From contig JAUIMM010000211.1 in assembly GCA_031769625.1 (NCBI GenBank), positions 10,993,001 through 11,057,000 on the forward strand: a stretch of DNA of 64,000 nt, read 5' to 3'. Made by a program: the position numbers and the translations under genes. Within the stretch, counting starts at the first letter, position 1. Every line of letters begins with the position of its first letter. Shown here in pieces: positions 52,085 to 63,006 of the stretch. The DNA is from Taudactylus pleione. Lineage: Eukaryota; Chordata; Amphibia; Anura; Myobatrachidae. Below the pieces are notes generated by a model. That model was not told the DNA's origin, searched no databases, and worked only from the letters and a program-made list of their open reading frames with translations.

Positions 52085-52895
52085 GGGGCCTATTCATCAA
52101 CACTAAAATAACGGTTTTCCTTAATTACTGTTTTTTTAGTATTCATTAACATACTTAACACAGGAGACATCACTGATATCGCCTGGTTAAGTCCGCCTGC
52201 GTTAATTTTCCACACTCCCCATACATTAGTACATTAGTATGGGGATGTAGAAATTAGGCTATTCATCGAATTCCGAAAATTATGTATTTTCGGAATTTGA
52301 TGGTGTTACTATACGCCACTCTCAGGTGGCATATAGCGGGTTACACTTACCTGCTTTCAGTGTGAGCAGGTCCTCCTCGGCTCCCTCCGTCGCTCACTAG
52401 TCCCTCCTCCGGCTCCGGCTGCTGCTCCGACTGTGTTCTCCCGGCAGAACATAGTAAAGTAAAAAAAAAAACGAAATAAAAAAAAAAAAGTTTAAAAAAA
52501 AAAAAAAAAAATCTTCAGCAAGCCGGGCGGGAGGTCGGGGTCCGCGGCTGCAGCCTGTCAGGGTCCAGGCGGCCAGGTAGGTGGGGGAGGGGAGCGGAGG
52601 GTGGGAGGAGGCGGTCGGGCACAGAATTACCGCAGCTGTAGTCAGTGCTGCACAATCACCGCTTATGTGAATGTAACGGCACATGCGCAGCACTGATTAC
52701 AGCTGCGGAAAGTTAGAGCAGAGAGGGAAAAGTATCTATTTCCTGAAAAGCTGTCATTGCAAAAATGACAGGTTTTCAGAATAGATACTTATGGAGAGGA
52801 GGAATGATGAATTCCTACGGTAATTAGGTAGAACCCCATGCGAGTTCTAAACCTAATTACCTCCATCGATATTTTAGTTATGATGAACAGGCCCC
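52085..52895. mobile_element. Element inserted in the satellite (GGGGCCTATTCATCA ends)
   Basis: 811 bp. Starts GGGGCCTATTCATCA and ends TGATGAACAGGCCCC, near-inverse complements. TGGG (or CTGGG) repeats on both sides; removing it restores the satellite phrase AAGTCTGGGACTG. The interior includes a GC-rich block (52330-52690), an A-run near 52485-52515 and the inverse pair CTGCGGAAAGTTAG and AATTACCGCAGCTG. No transposase. Confidence 0.75.
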
Positions 52896-55800
52896 TGGGA
52901 CTGTTCTAATGCTCGGATCAGATACAGGTGATATAGCCATGTGAGTGCTCTAATGCTCGGATCAGATACAGGTGATATAGCCATGTGAGTGTTCTAATGC
53001 TCGGATCAGATACAGGTGATATAGCCATGTGAGTGCTCTAATGCTCGGATCAGATACAGGTGATATAGCCATGTGAGTGCTCTAATGCTCGGATCAGATA
53101 CAGGTGATATAGCCATGTGAGTGTTCTAATGCTCGGATCAGATACAGGTGATATAGCCATGTGAGTGTTCTAATGCTCGGATCAGACACAGGTGATATAG
53201 CCATGTGAGTGCTCTAATGCTCGGATCAGATACGGATGATATAGCCATGTGAGTGTTCTAATGCTCGGATCAGACACAGGTGATATAGCCATGTGAGTGC
53301 TCTAATGCTCGGATCAGATTCAGGTGATATAGCCATGTGAGTGTTCTAATGCTCGGATCAGATACGGATGATATAGCCATGTGAGTGTCCTAATATTCCA
53401 ATCAGATACAGGTGATATAGCCATGTGAGTGATCTAATGCTCTGAGCAGCTACAGGTGATACAGCCATGTGAGTGTTTTAATGCCCCGAGCAGCTACAGG
53501 TGATACAGCCATGTGAGTGTTTTAATGCACCGAGCAGCTACAGGTAATACAGACCTGTGAGTGTTCTAATGCCCAGAGCAGCTACAGGTGATACAGACCT
53601 GTGAGTGTTATTATGCTCAGAGCAGCTACAGGTGATACAGCCATGTGAGTGTTCTAATGCCCCGAGCAGCTACAGGTGATACAGCCATGTGAGTGTTTTA
53701 ATGCACCGAGCAGCTACAGGTGATACAGCCATGTGAGTGTTCTAATGCCCCGAGCAGCTACAGGTGATACAGCCATGTGAGTGTTTTGATGCACCGAGCA
53801 GCTACAGGTGATACAGCCATGTGAGTGTTTTAATGCACCGAGCAGCTACAGGTGATACAGCCATGTGAGTGTTATTATGCTCAGAGCAGCTACAGGTGAT
53901 ACAGACTTGTTAGTGTTATTATGCCCAGAGCAGCTACAGGTGATACAGACCTGTGAGTGTTATTATGCCTAGAGTAGCTACAGGTGATACAAACCTGTGA
54001 GTGTTATTATGTTCAGAGCAGCTACAGGTGATACAGCCATGTGAGTGTTCTAATGCTCCGAGCAGCTACAGGTGATACAGCCATGTGAGTGTTCTAATGC
54101 TCCGAGCAGCTACAGGTGATACAGCCATGTGAGTGTTCTAATGCTCCGAGCAGCTACAGGTGATACAGACTTGTGAGTGTTATTATGCTCAGAGCAGCTA
54201 CAGGTGATACAGACTTGTTAGTGTTATTATGCTCCGAGCAGCTACAGGTGATACAGAACTGTGAGTATTATTATGCCTAGAGTAGCTACAGGTGATACAA
54301 ACCTGTGAGTGTTATTATGTTCAGAGCAGCTACAGGTGATACAGCCATGTGAGTGTTCTAATGCTCCGAGCAGCTACAGGTGATACAGCCATGTGAGTGT
54401 TCTAATGCTCCGAGCAGCTACAGGTGATACAGCCATGTGAGTGTTCTAATGCTCCGAGCAGCTACAGGTGATACAGCCATGTGAGTGTTATTATGCTCAG
54501 AGCAGCTACAGGTGATACAGACTTGTTAGTGTTATTATGCTCCGAGCAGCTACAGGTGATACAGAACTGTGAGTATTATTATGCCTAGAGTAGCTACAGG
54601 TGATACAAACCTGTGAGTGTTATTATGTTCAGAGCAGCTACAGGTGATACAGCCATGTGAGTGTTCTAATGCTCCGAGCAGCTACAGGTGATACAGCCAT
54701 GTGAGTGTTCTAATGCTCCGAGCAGCTACAGGTGATACAGCCATGTGAGTGTTCTAATGCTCCGAGCAGCTACAGGTGATACAGACTTGTGAGTGTTATT
54801 ATGCCCAGAGCAGCTACAGGTGATACAGAACTGTGAGTATTATTATGCCTAGAGTAGCTACAGGTGATACAAACCTGTGAGTGTTATTATGCTCAGAGCA
54901 GCTACAGGTGATACAGCCATGTGAGTGTTCTAATGCTCCGAGCAGCTACAGGTGATACAGCCATGTGAGTGTTCTAATGCTCCGAGCAGCTACAGGTGAT
55001 ACAGACTTGTGAGTGTCATTATGCCTAGAGTAGCTACAGGTGATACAAACCTGTGAGTGTTATTATGCTCCGAGCAGCTACAGGTGATATAGCCATGTGA
55101 GTGTTCTAATGCTCCGAGCAGCTACAGGTGATACAGCCATGTGAGTGTTATTATGCTCCGAGCAGCTACAGGTGATACAGACTTGTGAGTGTTATTATGC
55201 CTAGAGTAGCTACAGGTGATACAAACCTGTGAGTGTTATTATGCTCCGAGCAGCTACAGGTGATACAGCCATGTGAGTGTTATTATGCTCCGAGCAGCTA
55301 CAGGTGATACAGACTTGTGAGTGTTATTATGCTCCGAGCAACTACAGGTGATACAGCCATGTGAGTGTTCTAATGCTCCGAGCAGCTACAGGTGATACAA
55401 CCATGTCAGTGTTCTAATGCTCCGAGCAGCTACAGGTGATACAGAACTGTGAGTGTTATTATGCCTAGAGTAGCTACAAGTGATACAAACCTGTGTTATT
55501 ATGCCCAGAGTAGCTACAGGTGATACAGCCATGTGAGTGTTCTAATGCTCCGAGCAGCTACAGGTGATACAGACTTGTGAGTGTTATTATGCTCAGAGCA
55601 GCTACAGGTGATACAGACTTGTTAGTGTTATTATGCTCCGAGCAGCTACAGGTGATACAGAACTGTGAGTATTATTATGCCTAGAGTAGCTACAGGTGAT
55701 ACAAACCTGTGAGTGTTATTATGTTCAGAGCAGCTACAGGTGATACAGCCATGTGAGTGTTCTAATGCTCCGAGCAGCTACAGGTGATACAGCCATGTGA

Positions 55801-57838
55801 GTGTTCTAATGCTCCGAGCAGCTACAGGTGATACAGCCATGTGAGTGTTCTAATGCTCCGAGCAGCTACAGGTGATACAGCCATGTGAGTGTTATTATGC
55901 TCAGAGCAGCTACAGGTGATACAGACTTGTTAGTGTTATTATGCTCCGAGCAGCTACAGGTGATACAGAACTGTGAGTATTATTATGCCTAGAGTAGCTA
56001 CAGGTGATACAAACCTGTGAGTGTTATTATGTTCAGAGCAGCTACAGGTGATACAGCCATGTGAGTGTTCTAATGCTCCGAGCAGCTACAGGTGATACAG
56101 CCATGTGAGTGTTCTAATGCTCCGAGCAGCTACAGGTGATACAGCCATGTGAGTGTTCTAATGCTCCGAGCAGCTACAGGTGATACAGACTTGTGAGTGT
56201 TATTATGCCCAGAGCAGCTACAGGTGATACAGAACTGTGAGTATTATTATGCCTAGAGTAGCTACAGGTGATACAAACCTGTGAGTGTTATTATGCTCAG
56301 AGCAGCTACAGGTGATACAGCCATGTGAGTGTTCTAATGCTCCGAGCAGCTACAGGTGATACAGCCATGTGAGTGTTCTAATGCTCCGAGCAGCTACAGG
56401 TGATACAGACTTGTGAGTGTCATTATGCCTAGAGTAGCTACAGGTGATACAAACCTGTGAGTGTTATTATGCTCCGAGCAGCTACAGGTGATATAGCCAT
56501 GTGAGTGTTCTAATGCTCCGAGCAGCTACAGGTGATACAGCCATGTGAGTGTTATTATGCTCCGAGCAGCTACAGGTGATACAGACTTGTGAGTGTTATT
56601 ATGCCTAGAGTAGCTACAGGTGATACAAACCTGTGAGTGTTATTATGCTCCGAGCAGCTACAGGTGATACAGCCATGTGAGTGTTATTATGCTCCGAGCA
56701 GCTACAGGTGATACAGACTTGTGAGTGTTATTATGCTCCGAGCAACTACAGGTGATACAGCCATGTGAGTGTTCTAATGCTCCGAGCAGCTACAGGTGAT
56801 ACAACCATGTCAGTGTTCTAATGCTCCGAGCAGCTACAGGTGATACAGAACTGTGAGTGTTATTATGCCTAGAGTAGCTACAGGTGATACAAACCTGTGA
56901 GTGTTATTATGCTCAGAGCAGCTACAGGTGATACAGCCATGTGAGTGTTCTAATGCTCCGAGCAGCTACAGGTGATACAGCCATGTGAGTGTTCTAATGC
57001 TCCGAGCAGCTACAGGTGATACAGACTTGTGAGTGTCATTATGCCTAGAGTAGCTACAGGTGATACAAACCTGTGAGTGTTATTATGCTCCGAGCAGCTA
57101 CAGGTGATATAGCCATGTGAGTGTTCTAATGCTCCGAGCAGCTACAGGTGATACAGCCATGTGAGTGTTATTATGCTCCGAGCAGCTACAGGTGATACAG
57201 ACTTGTGAGTGTTATTATGCCTAGAGTAGCTACAGGTGATACAAACCTGTGAGTGTTATTATGCTCCGAGCAGCTACAGGTGATACAGCCATGTGAGTGT
57301 TATTATGCTCCGAGCAGCTACAGGTGATACAGACTTGTGAGTGTTATTATGCTCCGAGCAACTACAGGTGATACAGCCATGTGAGTGTTCTAATGCTCCG
57401 AGCAGCTACAGGTGATACAACCATGTCAGTGTTCTAATGCTCCGAGCAGCTACAGGTGATACAGAACTGTGAGTGTTATTATGCCTAGAGTAGCTACAAG
57501 TGATACAAACCTGTGTTATTATGCCCAGAGTAGCTACAGGTGATACAGACCTATGAGTGTTCTAATGCTCCGAGCAGCTACAGGTGATACAGATCTGTGA
57601 GTGTTCTTATGCCCCCTTTAACATTCAAAAACTAAATTAAGATTTTAAAGAAAATTAAAAATCCAAATACAAAACAAGTGAAGTATCTGGCGGTTGGTGT
57701 GACTGTCCTATTTGAATATTGGTCTGCACTGCAGTCCCACCCCTGAAGCCGGTAATCGACCCAGACAATGAGCTTACAGTCCTCCAGCACATAGAACATG
57801 TTGCTTTGTCTTCGAGAGGAAATATTTTACCACATTTA

Positions 57839-58713
57839 TAGGGGTATTCAATATGAATATGGAGCGAAAACGCCGTTTCTGCGAGGTTTTCGCTCGGATG
57901 ACGTCATTTTCTTCGCTTTACTTTTACACCGTATTCAATTTGAAAACTTTTCGCCGGTGCGAAAAGTATATTGCATTCGACCCTGCGAAAAAGTATCACC
58001 AAGGAAAGGGTGGCGAAAATAAGTGCAGAATTGGGGTGCAACATTTTGGAAACCACCCTGCAACCTTCAGACAGTCCCCCAAAGGTAAGTTGTGTCAAAA
58101 AGATTAAAAAAAAAAACCTTAGGAGACCCCAAAAAAAGCACTTTCATTTTGGGGGCAAAAAAAAATTGGGGGGTACAAAGTTAAAAACTAGCGAACTACA
58201 ATCTAGGGGGGTCCCCAAGTATGCCCCAGGTGTTGTTTTCATTGCAGGTGTTTGCGGCAGGTGGATTTTTCATGTTTTTTAAAACTTCACTTTAGCAACT
58301 TTTAAATATGCTCACCCCCATTTTCAAGTACCCCAAATTTGCTGGGACTACTTATTTTCTGCAAAAAAAACCTTCTAAATACTATTCTTCACCACCTTCC
58401 CAAATCCCCAAAATAGCAGCTATCGAGCCCGTTTAAAGACCCCAAAAACCTTCAGCAGGGCTAATTGGGGGTATCCAGAGTGATCCCCCATGTCAGAACA
58501 TCTTTTTGGGGGTGCTAGGGTAATTTCCCCAAAAATCAGCAAAGTTTTCGCTGATTTCACATTCGCCGGGTGCCGTTTTCGTCGATTTCATATTGAATAC
58601 AGGTATAATCGGGGGCGTGCGCGATACTTTTTCGCCGGCAAAAGCTCCGATGTGCAGCGAAAACTTCAACGCGCATAGACGGCGAAGTTTTCGTTTCATA
58701 TTGAATACCCCTG
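57839..58713. mobile_element. Harbinger-like non-autonomous element, TTA duplication
   Basis: 875 bp. Left end TAGGGGTATTCAATATGAA, right end TTCATATTGAATACCCCTG; TTA at 57836-57838 and 58714-58716. GCGAAAACG and TTTTCGCC motifs are frequent. Interior GCAGGTGGATTTTTCATG is shared with 46010-46781, so both belong to one diverged family. Overlapping open frames of about 100 codons have no domain. Confidence 0.8.
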
Positions 58714-58717
58714 TTAG

Positions 58718-59040
58718 AATTTTGAAAAATCCCTGCTTAGTGGGTATTTGCGTCATGGAAGAAATATACTCCCTGAAATTCCTGTTTCTAGGTTCTTGGG
58801 TTTGCGATGAGAGTTGTCAGTCAGGACATTGCACAGGGGGTAGTAAACATTTTAGCCATTTTCACACCCTTAAAAGTTGAATTTTGAAAAATCCCCGCTC
58901 AGTGGGTACTTACGTCATGGAAGGAATATACTCCCCGAATTACATGTTTCTAAGTCCAGGTGTTTGGGCTGGGCGTTGATGAGTCAGTCAGTGAGTGAGT
59001 CAGTCAGTCAGTCACAGTCAGTCAGTCCATTTGACTTTAT
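58718..59040. repeat. Duplicated segment and GTCA microsatellite
   Basis: A segment with AATTTTGAAAAATCCC and AGTGGGTA, then CGTCATGGAAG and ATATACTCCC, occurs at about 58718-58780 and 58877-58940. A GTCA/GTGA repeat of about 50 bases follows near 58980-59030. Confidence 0.75.
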
Positions 59041-59044
59041 ATAT

Positions 59045-59240
59045 ACAGTATATAGATTGGCTACAGGTTATACAGTCCTATGAGTGTTTTATTGCTCCAA
59101 TACATATTGGGCAATGTATACTCTGATTTGATACAGGTGGGTGTTCCTATGCTCTGATTGGCTACAGGCGACACAGCTCTGGGAGTGTTCTAGTGCTCTG
59201 ATTGGCTACAGGTGGTGCGGTGACTGTTATTATGGTTGTC
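59045..59240. repeat. Diverged satellite units
   Basis: GATTGGCTACAGGTTATAC, CCTATGAGTGTTTTATTGCTCC and similar pieces show that the 44-bp satellite once extended to here, interrupted by the Harbinger-like element. Confidence 0.75.
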
Positions 59241-59496
59241 TCTTTTTTTTTCTCCTATAGATGAATAAACTCTTTGCATTTCCTCAAGCAAGTAGATAGG
59301 ATTTGTGAGGGACAGGTGAGTAGATGATGCTTTAATAAAAATGAGGCAGGGCAATGCAGTATTGGATAATCAATCCACACAAAATAACCACAGTAATAGT
59401 ACCGATGGAGCGCTATCGGAGAGTGTATTATTCCATATACTATTAAAGAGCAGCTGTATATAAGAAGATAGTCAGTCCTCAATAGAAAAAAAACAC

Positions 59497-60200
59497 AGAA
59501 CAACAAATAACAGTGCTCAATTGCAGATATTGAAAAGTAAAAAATGTAAATATTAAAATATTTAATGGCTTATTAAATTGACATATAAAGCACAATCAAT
59601 ACATGAATTCTTAGAAATATAAGAACATCATCCAATCCATCAATCATATATATTCGGAGGCATATTATAATCCAATGTTATTAAAGCTTTTGTGCTGTTG
59701 GTATTAGTCCAGACCAATAATTACCAAGTCCAGGGTCCAGTTGTAAGTTGGGGTCCTAATTAGCAATGTTGGCAGGCTTTTGCATAGATCCGGTTCCCAG
59801 GGCATAGTTATGGCTGGATAAGCACGCTGGTAAACCGTATGGATGGCACTCCTTTAGTTGACAAAAGTGGTAGAGGGTATGACAAAGGTAATTGATAAAG
59901 CTGTGATTCTGACACAGCGAAATTAGGACCCCAACTTACAACTGGACCCTGGACTTGGTAATTATTGGTCTGGACTAATACCAACAGCACAAAAGCTTTA
60001 ATAACATTGGATTATAATATGCCTCCGAGTATTCGTGGACTAGTTATATGATTGGTGGATTGGATGATGTTCTTATATTTTCTATGAACTCATGTATTGA
60101 TTGTACTTTATATGTCAATTCAAGAAGCCATTAAATATTTTAATATTTTAAATGTTTTACTTTTCAATATCTGCAATTGAGCGCTGTTATTTGTTGTTCT
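59497..60200. repeat. Large inverted repeat, arms of about 270 bp
   Basis: The left arm 59497-59761 (AGAACAACAAATAACAGTGC to GGGGTCCTAATT) pairs with the right arm 59921-60200 (AATTAGGACCCC to GTTATTTGTTGTTCT). The spacer is 159 bp. Arms are highly similar with small indels. GATAATCAAT lies on both outer sides (near 59366 and 60203). A fold-back transposon or an inverted duplication; no coding potential. Confidence 0.9.
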
Positions 60201-60830
60201 GGGATAATCAATACCCGTCCCACAATTTATTAATTCAAGATGTTGCGCAGCCACAGCAATTCACAATGTCGTTATCCAAAAAGGTCAAAAAGGTCCATCC
60301 AATTATAAGCGATGCACCCGTAGGGCTTTGTACATAATTGAGCGACTTCAGCCTGAAAGATGGCCGTGAGAGTTACAGGATACAGCGCCGTTGCTGGCCT
60401 TTAAATGCTGTGGGAATGGCAACATGCACCCAATTTGCACCCCTCACGGCTAAATGGATTGCCCCCTAATTACTAATACTAATAATGCATTACCTTTTTG
60501 TTTAAACCCTATTTCCAATCTTAATGTCCCATTGCTGCTAACCCACTCCACAATGCATTCATTGCAACATTCACCACACGTACATTTAAACATATGAAGA
60601 AATAAATATTATTTCAGACTGATCAATTGTAATAAATAAAAGAAAAATCTCTAAACATCTAAAAGTGTTTGTGTCTTTGCCAACCATTTTCACCTGGAGC
60701 AAGAGCATCAAGTGTAAACATGAATTTTATTTCCGAAAAATCTATACGGATATTAATACAAAGTTCTTAAAGCTAAAATTTTTGCCTGATTTTAAATGCT
60801 GAATTTACAGACGTGTCTCATATAGAATCG
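60201..60830. other. No gene recognised
   Basis: AT-rich unique-looking sequence. Confidence 0.45.
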
Positions 60831-61316
60831 GTATGATATACCGATGGATGGGATGCCGGTGATCAAAACACCAAAGCTGGCATCCCTATCGGTGAGTACC
60901 CTAACCCTCCCCTCTCCCCCTCTAACCCTAACCCTCCCTTAGTGGTGCCATACCCTAACATCCCATCGGTGGTGCCTCACCCTAACCTCCCCCTGGTGGT
61001 GCCTAACCCTAACCCTCCCGGTGGGGTGCCTAACCCTAACCTCCCGCCAGTGGTGCCTAACCCTAATCCCCCCTCCCCGTAGCCTAACCCTAATCTCTCC
61101 TGGGGTGGCTAAACCTAATCCTCCCCCCCGCGGCTAACAGCGCCCACTTACTTTCGTTCAGGATGGCGGCTGTCGGGATTTCGGCGTCAGGATAAAGATA
61201 GTCATCGGAAGTTCGACGCCTACTGTATCTTTAGTCCTGCATCGGGCTTCTGACGTCAGGATTCCGACAGCCGGCATTCCGGCCGCCTGTAGTGTGACAG
61301 CATCCCTATCATACAC
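60831..61316. mobile_element. CCCTAA-bearing element
   Basis: Left end GGTATGATATACCGATGG, right end GGATGCTGTCA read inverted (CATCCCTATCATACACC). The core, about 60897-61125, repeats CCTAACCCTAACC and GGTGCC with C-rich spacers. Hairpin-rich arms follow (GGGATTTCGGCGTCAGG, CTGACGTCAGGATTCCG). Same organisation as 29691. Confidence 0.7.
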
Positions 61317-61396
61317 CTAGCGTCTTTACATCATACAGCTCAAAAAGCTTTGCGCATCTGAGAGGGTCTAACATAATTTTTCCTTAAATATTGGGT

Positions 61397-61676
61397 CTAA
61401 AGGCCAGTACACACTAGTCTAGCGTATACGACCTCGTCAGCAACAGGAACCGGTGGGGGTGCCAGCATCGCCAAGTGCATACACACTTGCCAATGCCGAC
61501 AGTGACGGTGGGGGCCATGCTGTATTCGGCAGCCTGGCCCCCGCTAACGATATCGCCCATTGGCCCTGCATGCATTGTCAGCGACATAGCAGGTACACAC
61601 TAGATTATGTGCCCGATATGACGCTCCGATCCACCGGATCGGACGACATATCGTCTAATGTATACCCGGCTTTAGT
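61397..61676. mobile_element. MITE with TACACACTAG ends
   Basis: Starts AAAGGCCAGTACACACTAG and ends AATGTATACCCGGCTTT (inverse AAAGCCGGGTATACATT). Interior contains GTCAGCGACATAG, GTACACACTAG again and a GATCCACCGGATC palindrome. No transposase. Confidence 0.7.
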
Positions 61677-62451
61677 TGCATCGTAGCTGGATACAAAGCC
61701 ACTCACAATGTGCAAGAGACGCTAGGCTGAAAGTTTTGTCACAAAGGAATTGGTAAATTATTTTATAAATATTTTTATTAAAGCAATGAGCGTTATAACA
61801 AAGATCAATCAATTGAGTGTCCAGTAGTTTGTAATCTTCATGAAGATTGTTTTACTATATTTTTGTGAGACCATCACCATCCATATGAGAGGCAGACATT
61901 TTTTATTTACCTAACGAAGACTTTATGAGTTAACTAGGAACAAGCGAAACCAATCGTGAAACTTCATTGTAAATGTTCATGATTCATAGCAAATACACAC
62001 GAGGCACTGGTTTCAAGGTAATTGATAGGCATCAACGTTATCAAAATTTGATGCAAACCACAAATATTGCTGCAGGTGATAGGTGGGTGTCCTCCGTCAC
62101 CTCAAAAAAGATTTTGAACCAATGGAAGCATAAATTAGTGGCCAACTCATTGCATACGCTTCCTTCTGTGTGTACTTTTAAGGCTGGCTTACAAAAAGAT
62201 TTTCTGCTCCAAATTTTTTCTACAATGTTCCTCCCCCCTTATAGAATGTTTTCTGGTTAAAACCAATATATATGCATTTGATGGTGTCATGCCATAAGGT
62301 TTTCAACTTTGACAGATTCATGTAGCCTTTGTGGCTACTGGCAGGAAGCAAAGAAGTACTTCAAAGAAATATGATACTTATCCTGCATCTATCACACGAG
62401 CGATTAAACAGCCTTAGAAACTGCTTGGATATTATGTAGAGCTTTAGAGAC
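61677..62451. other. No gene recognised
   Basis: An open frame of 95 codons at 61973-62260 has no recognised domain; it may be a fragment of an unidentified retroelement. Otherwise AT-rich. Confidence 0.4.
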
Positions 62452-62454
62452 AAT

Positions 62455-63003
62455 GGCCCTCATTCAGAGCCGTACGCTCTGAGCAGAGCGCACGCTCTGC
62501 ATGAGGGCCGGGCTCCATTTTCATGGAGCGTCCTCCTGGACGCTCGTATAGCTGTGGGTCACCACCCACAGGCTATACGAGCGTGCATTTTGATGGCCGC
62601 GATGGTCGTGACCATCGCGACCATCGAAATTGCGAGCCGGAGCCTGCGGTTGAGGTTTTCAACCGCAAGCTCCGGAGTGATTTTGGCTCTATCAGAGCCA
62701 AAATCACTCCCACTGACATCACTAGTGATGTCAGTGGGCCGGCTTCTGACGAGAGGCGTTCCCGTGGGAACGCCCCCGTCAGGGAGGCACGCCCCCGGCA
62801 CGCCCACCAAAGGGGGCATGCTGTCAATCAACATTGACAGCACGCCCCCTTTGATCGGACACAACGAGCGAAGGAAAGTCCTTCGCTCGTCGTGTCTGGC
62901 GCATGCGCACGACGGAGCTCCCTCCGTTGTGCGCATGCTCAGTGCAGACCATCGACCCACTTGCGAGCGGACAGCCGCTCGCGAGTGGGTCTGAATCAGG
63001 CCC
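62455..63003. mobile_element. Hairpin-chain element, copy D (549 bp)
   Basis: Same length as copy A and about 97% identical by eye (about 16 differences, no indels). Starts GGCCCTCATTCAGAG, ends CTGAATCAGGCCC; AAT flanks at 62452-62454 and 63004-63006. The hairpin at 62865-62889 is the exact reverse complement of its counterpart 27658-27682 in copy A; the flanking sequence keeps the same orientation. No coding capacity despite open frames of 84-161 codons on both strands. Confidence 0.9.
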
Positions 63004-63006
63004 AAT

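Larger units (their letters stand above)
51650..57625. repeat. 44-bp satellite, roughly a hundred units
   Basis: The unit is GCTACAGGTGATACAGCCAT, GTGAGTGTTCTAATGCTCCG, AGCA (44 bases), with variants. Early units near 51880-52080 are diverged, followed by an insertion at 52085-52895. A block near 52895-53400 uses GATACAGGTGATATAGCC and GCTCGGATCA. The main block to 57625 uses GCTACAGG with mixed second halves (TTGTGAGTGTTATTATGC, CTGTGAGTATTATTATGC). Groups of several units recur as larger blocks. Units are directly contiguous, with no spacers. Confidence 0.95.

Noticed and set aside
52397..52693. 98-codon minus-strand open frame with poly-Phe
   Set aside because: Created by an A-run within a non-autonomous element inserted in the satellite.
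51650..57625. CRISPR-like array
   Set aside because: Units of 44 bases are directly contiguous with no unique spacers, and the genome is eukaryotic.
61973..62260. 95-codon open frame as a possible gene
   Set aside because: No domain recognised and no supporting context. It may be a retroelement fragment but this could not be shown.
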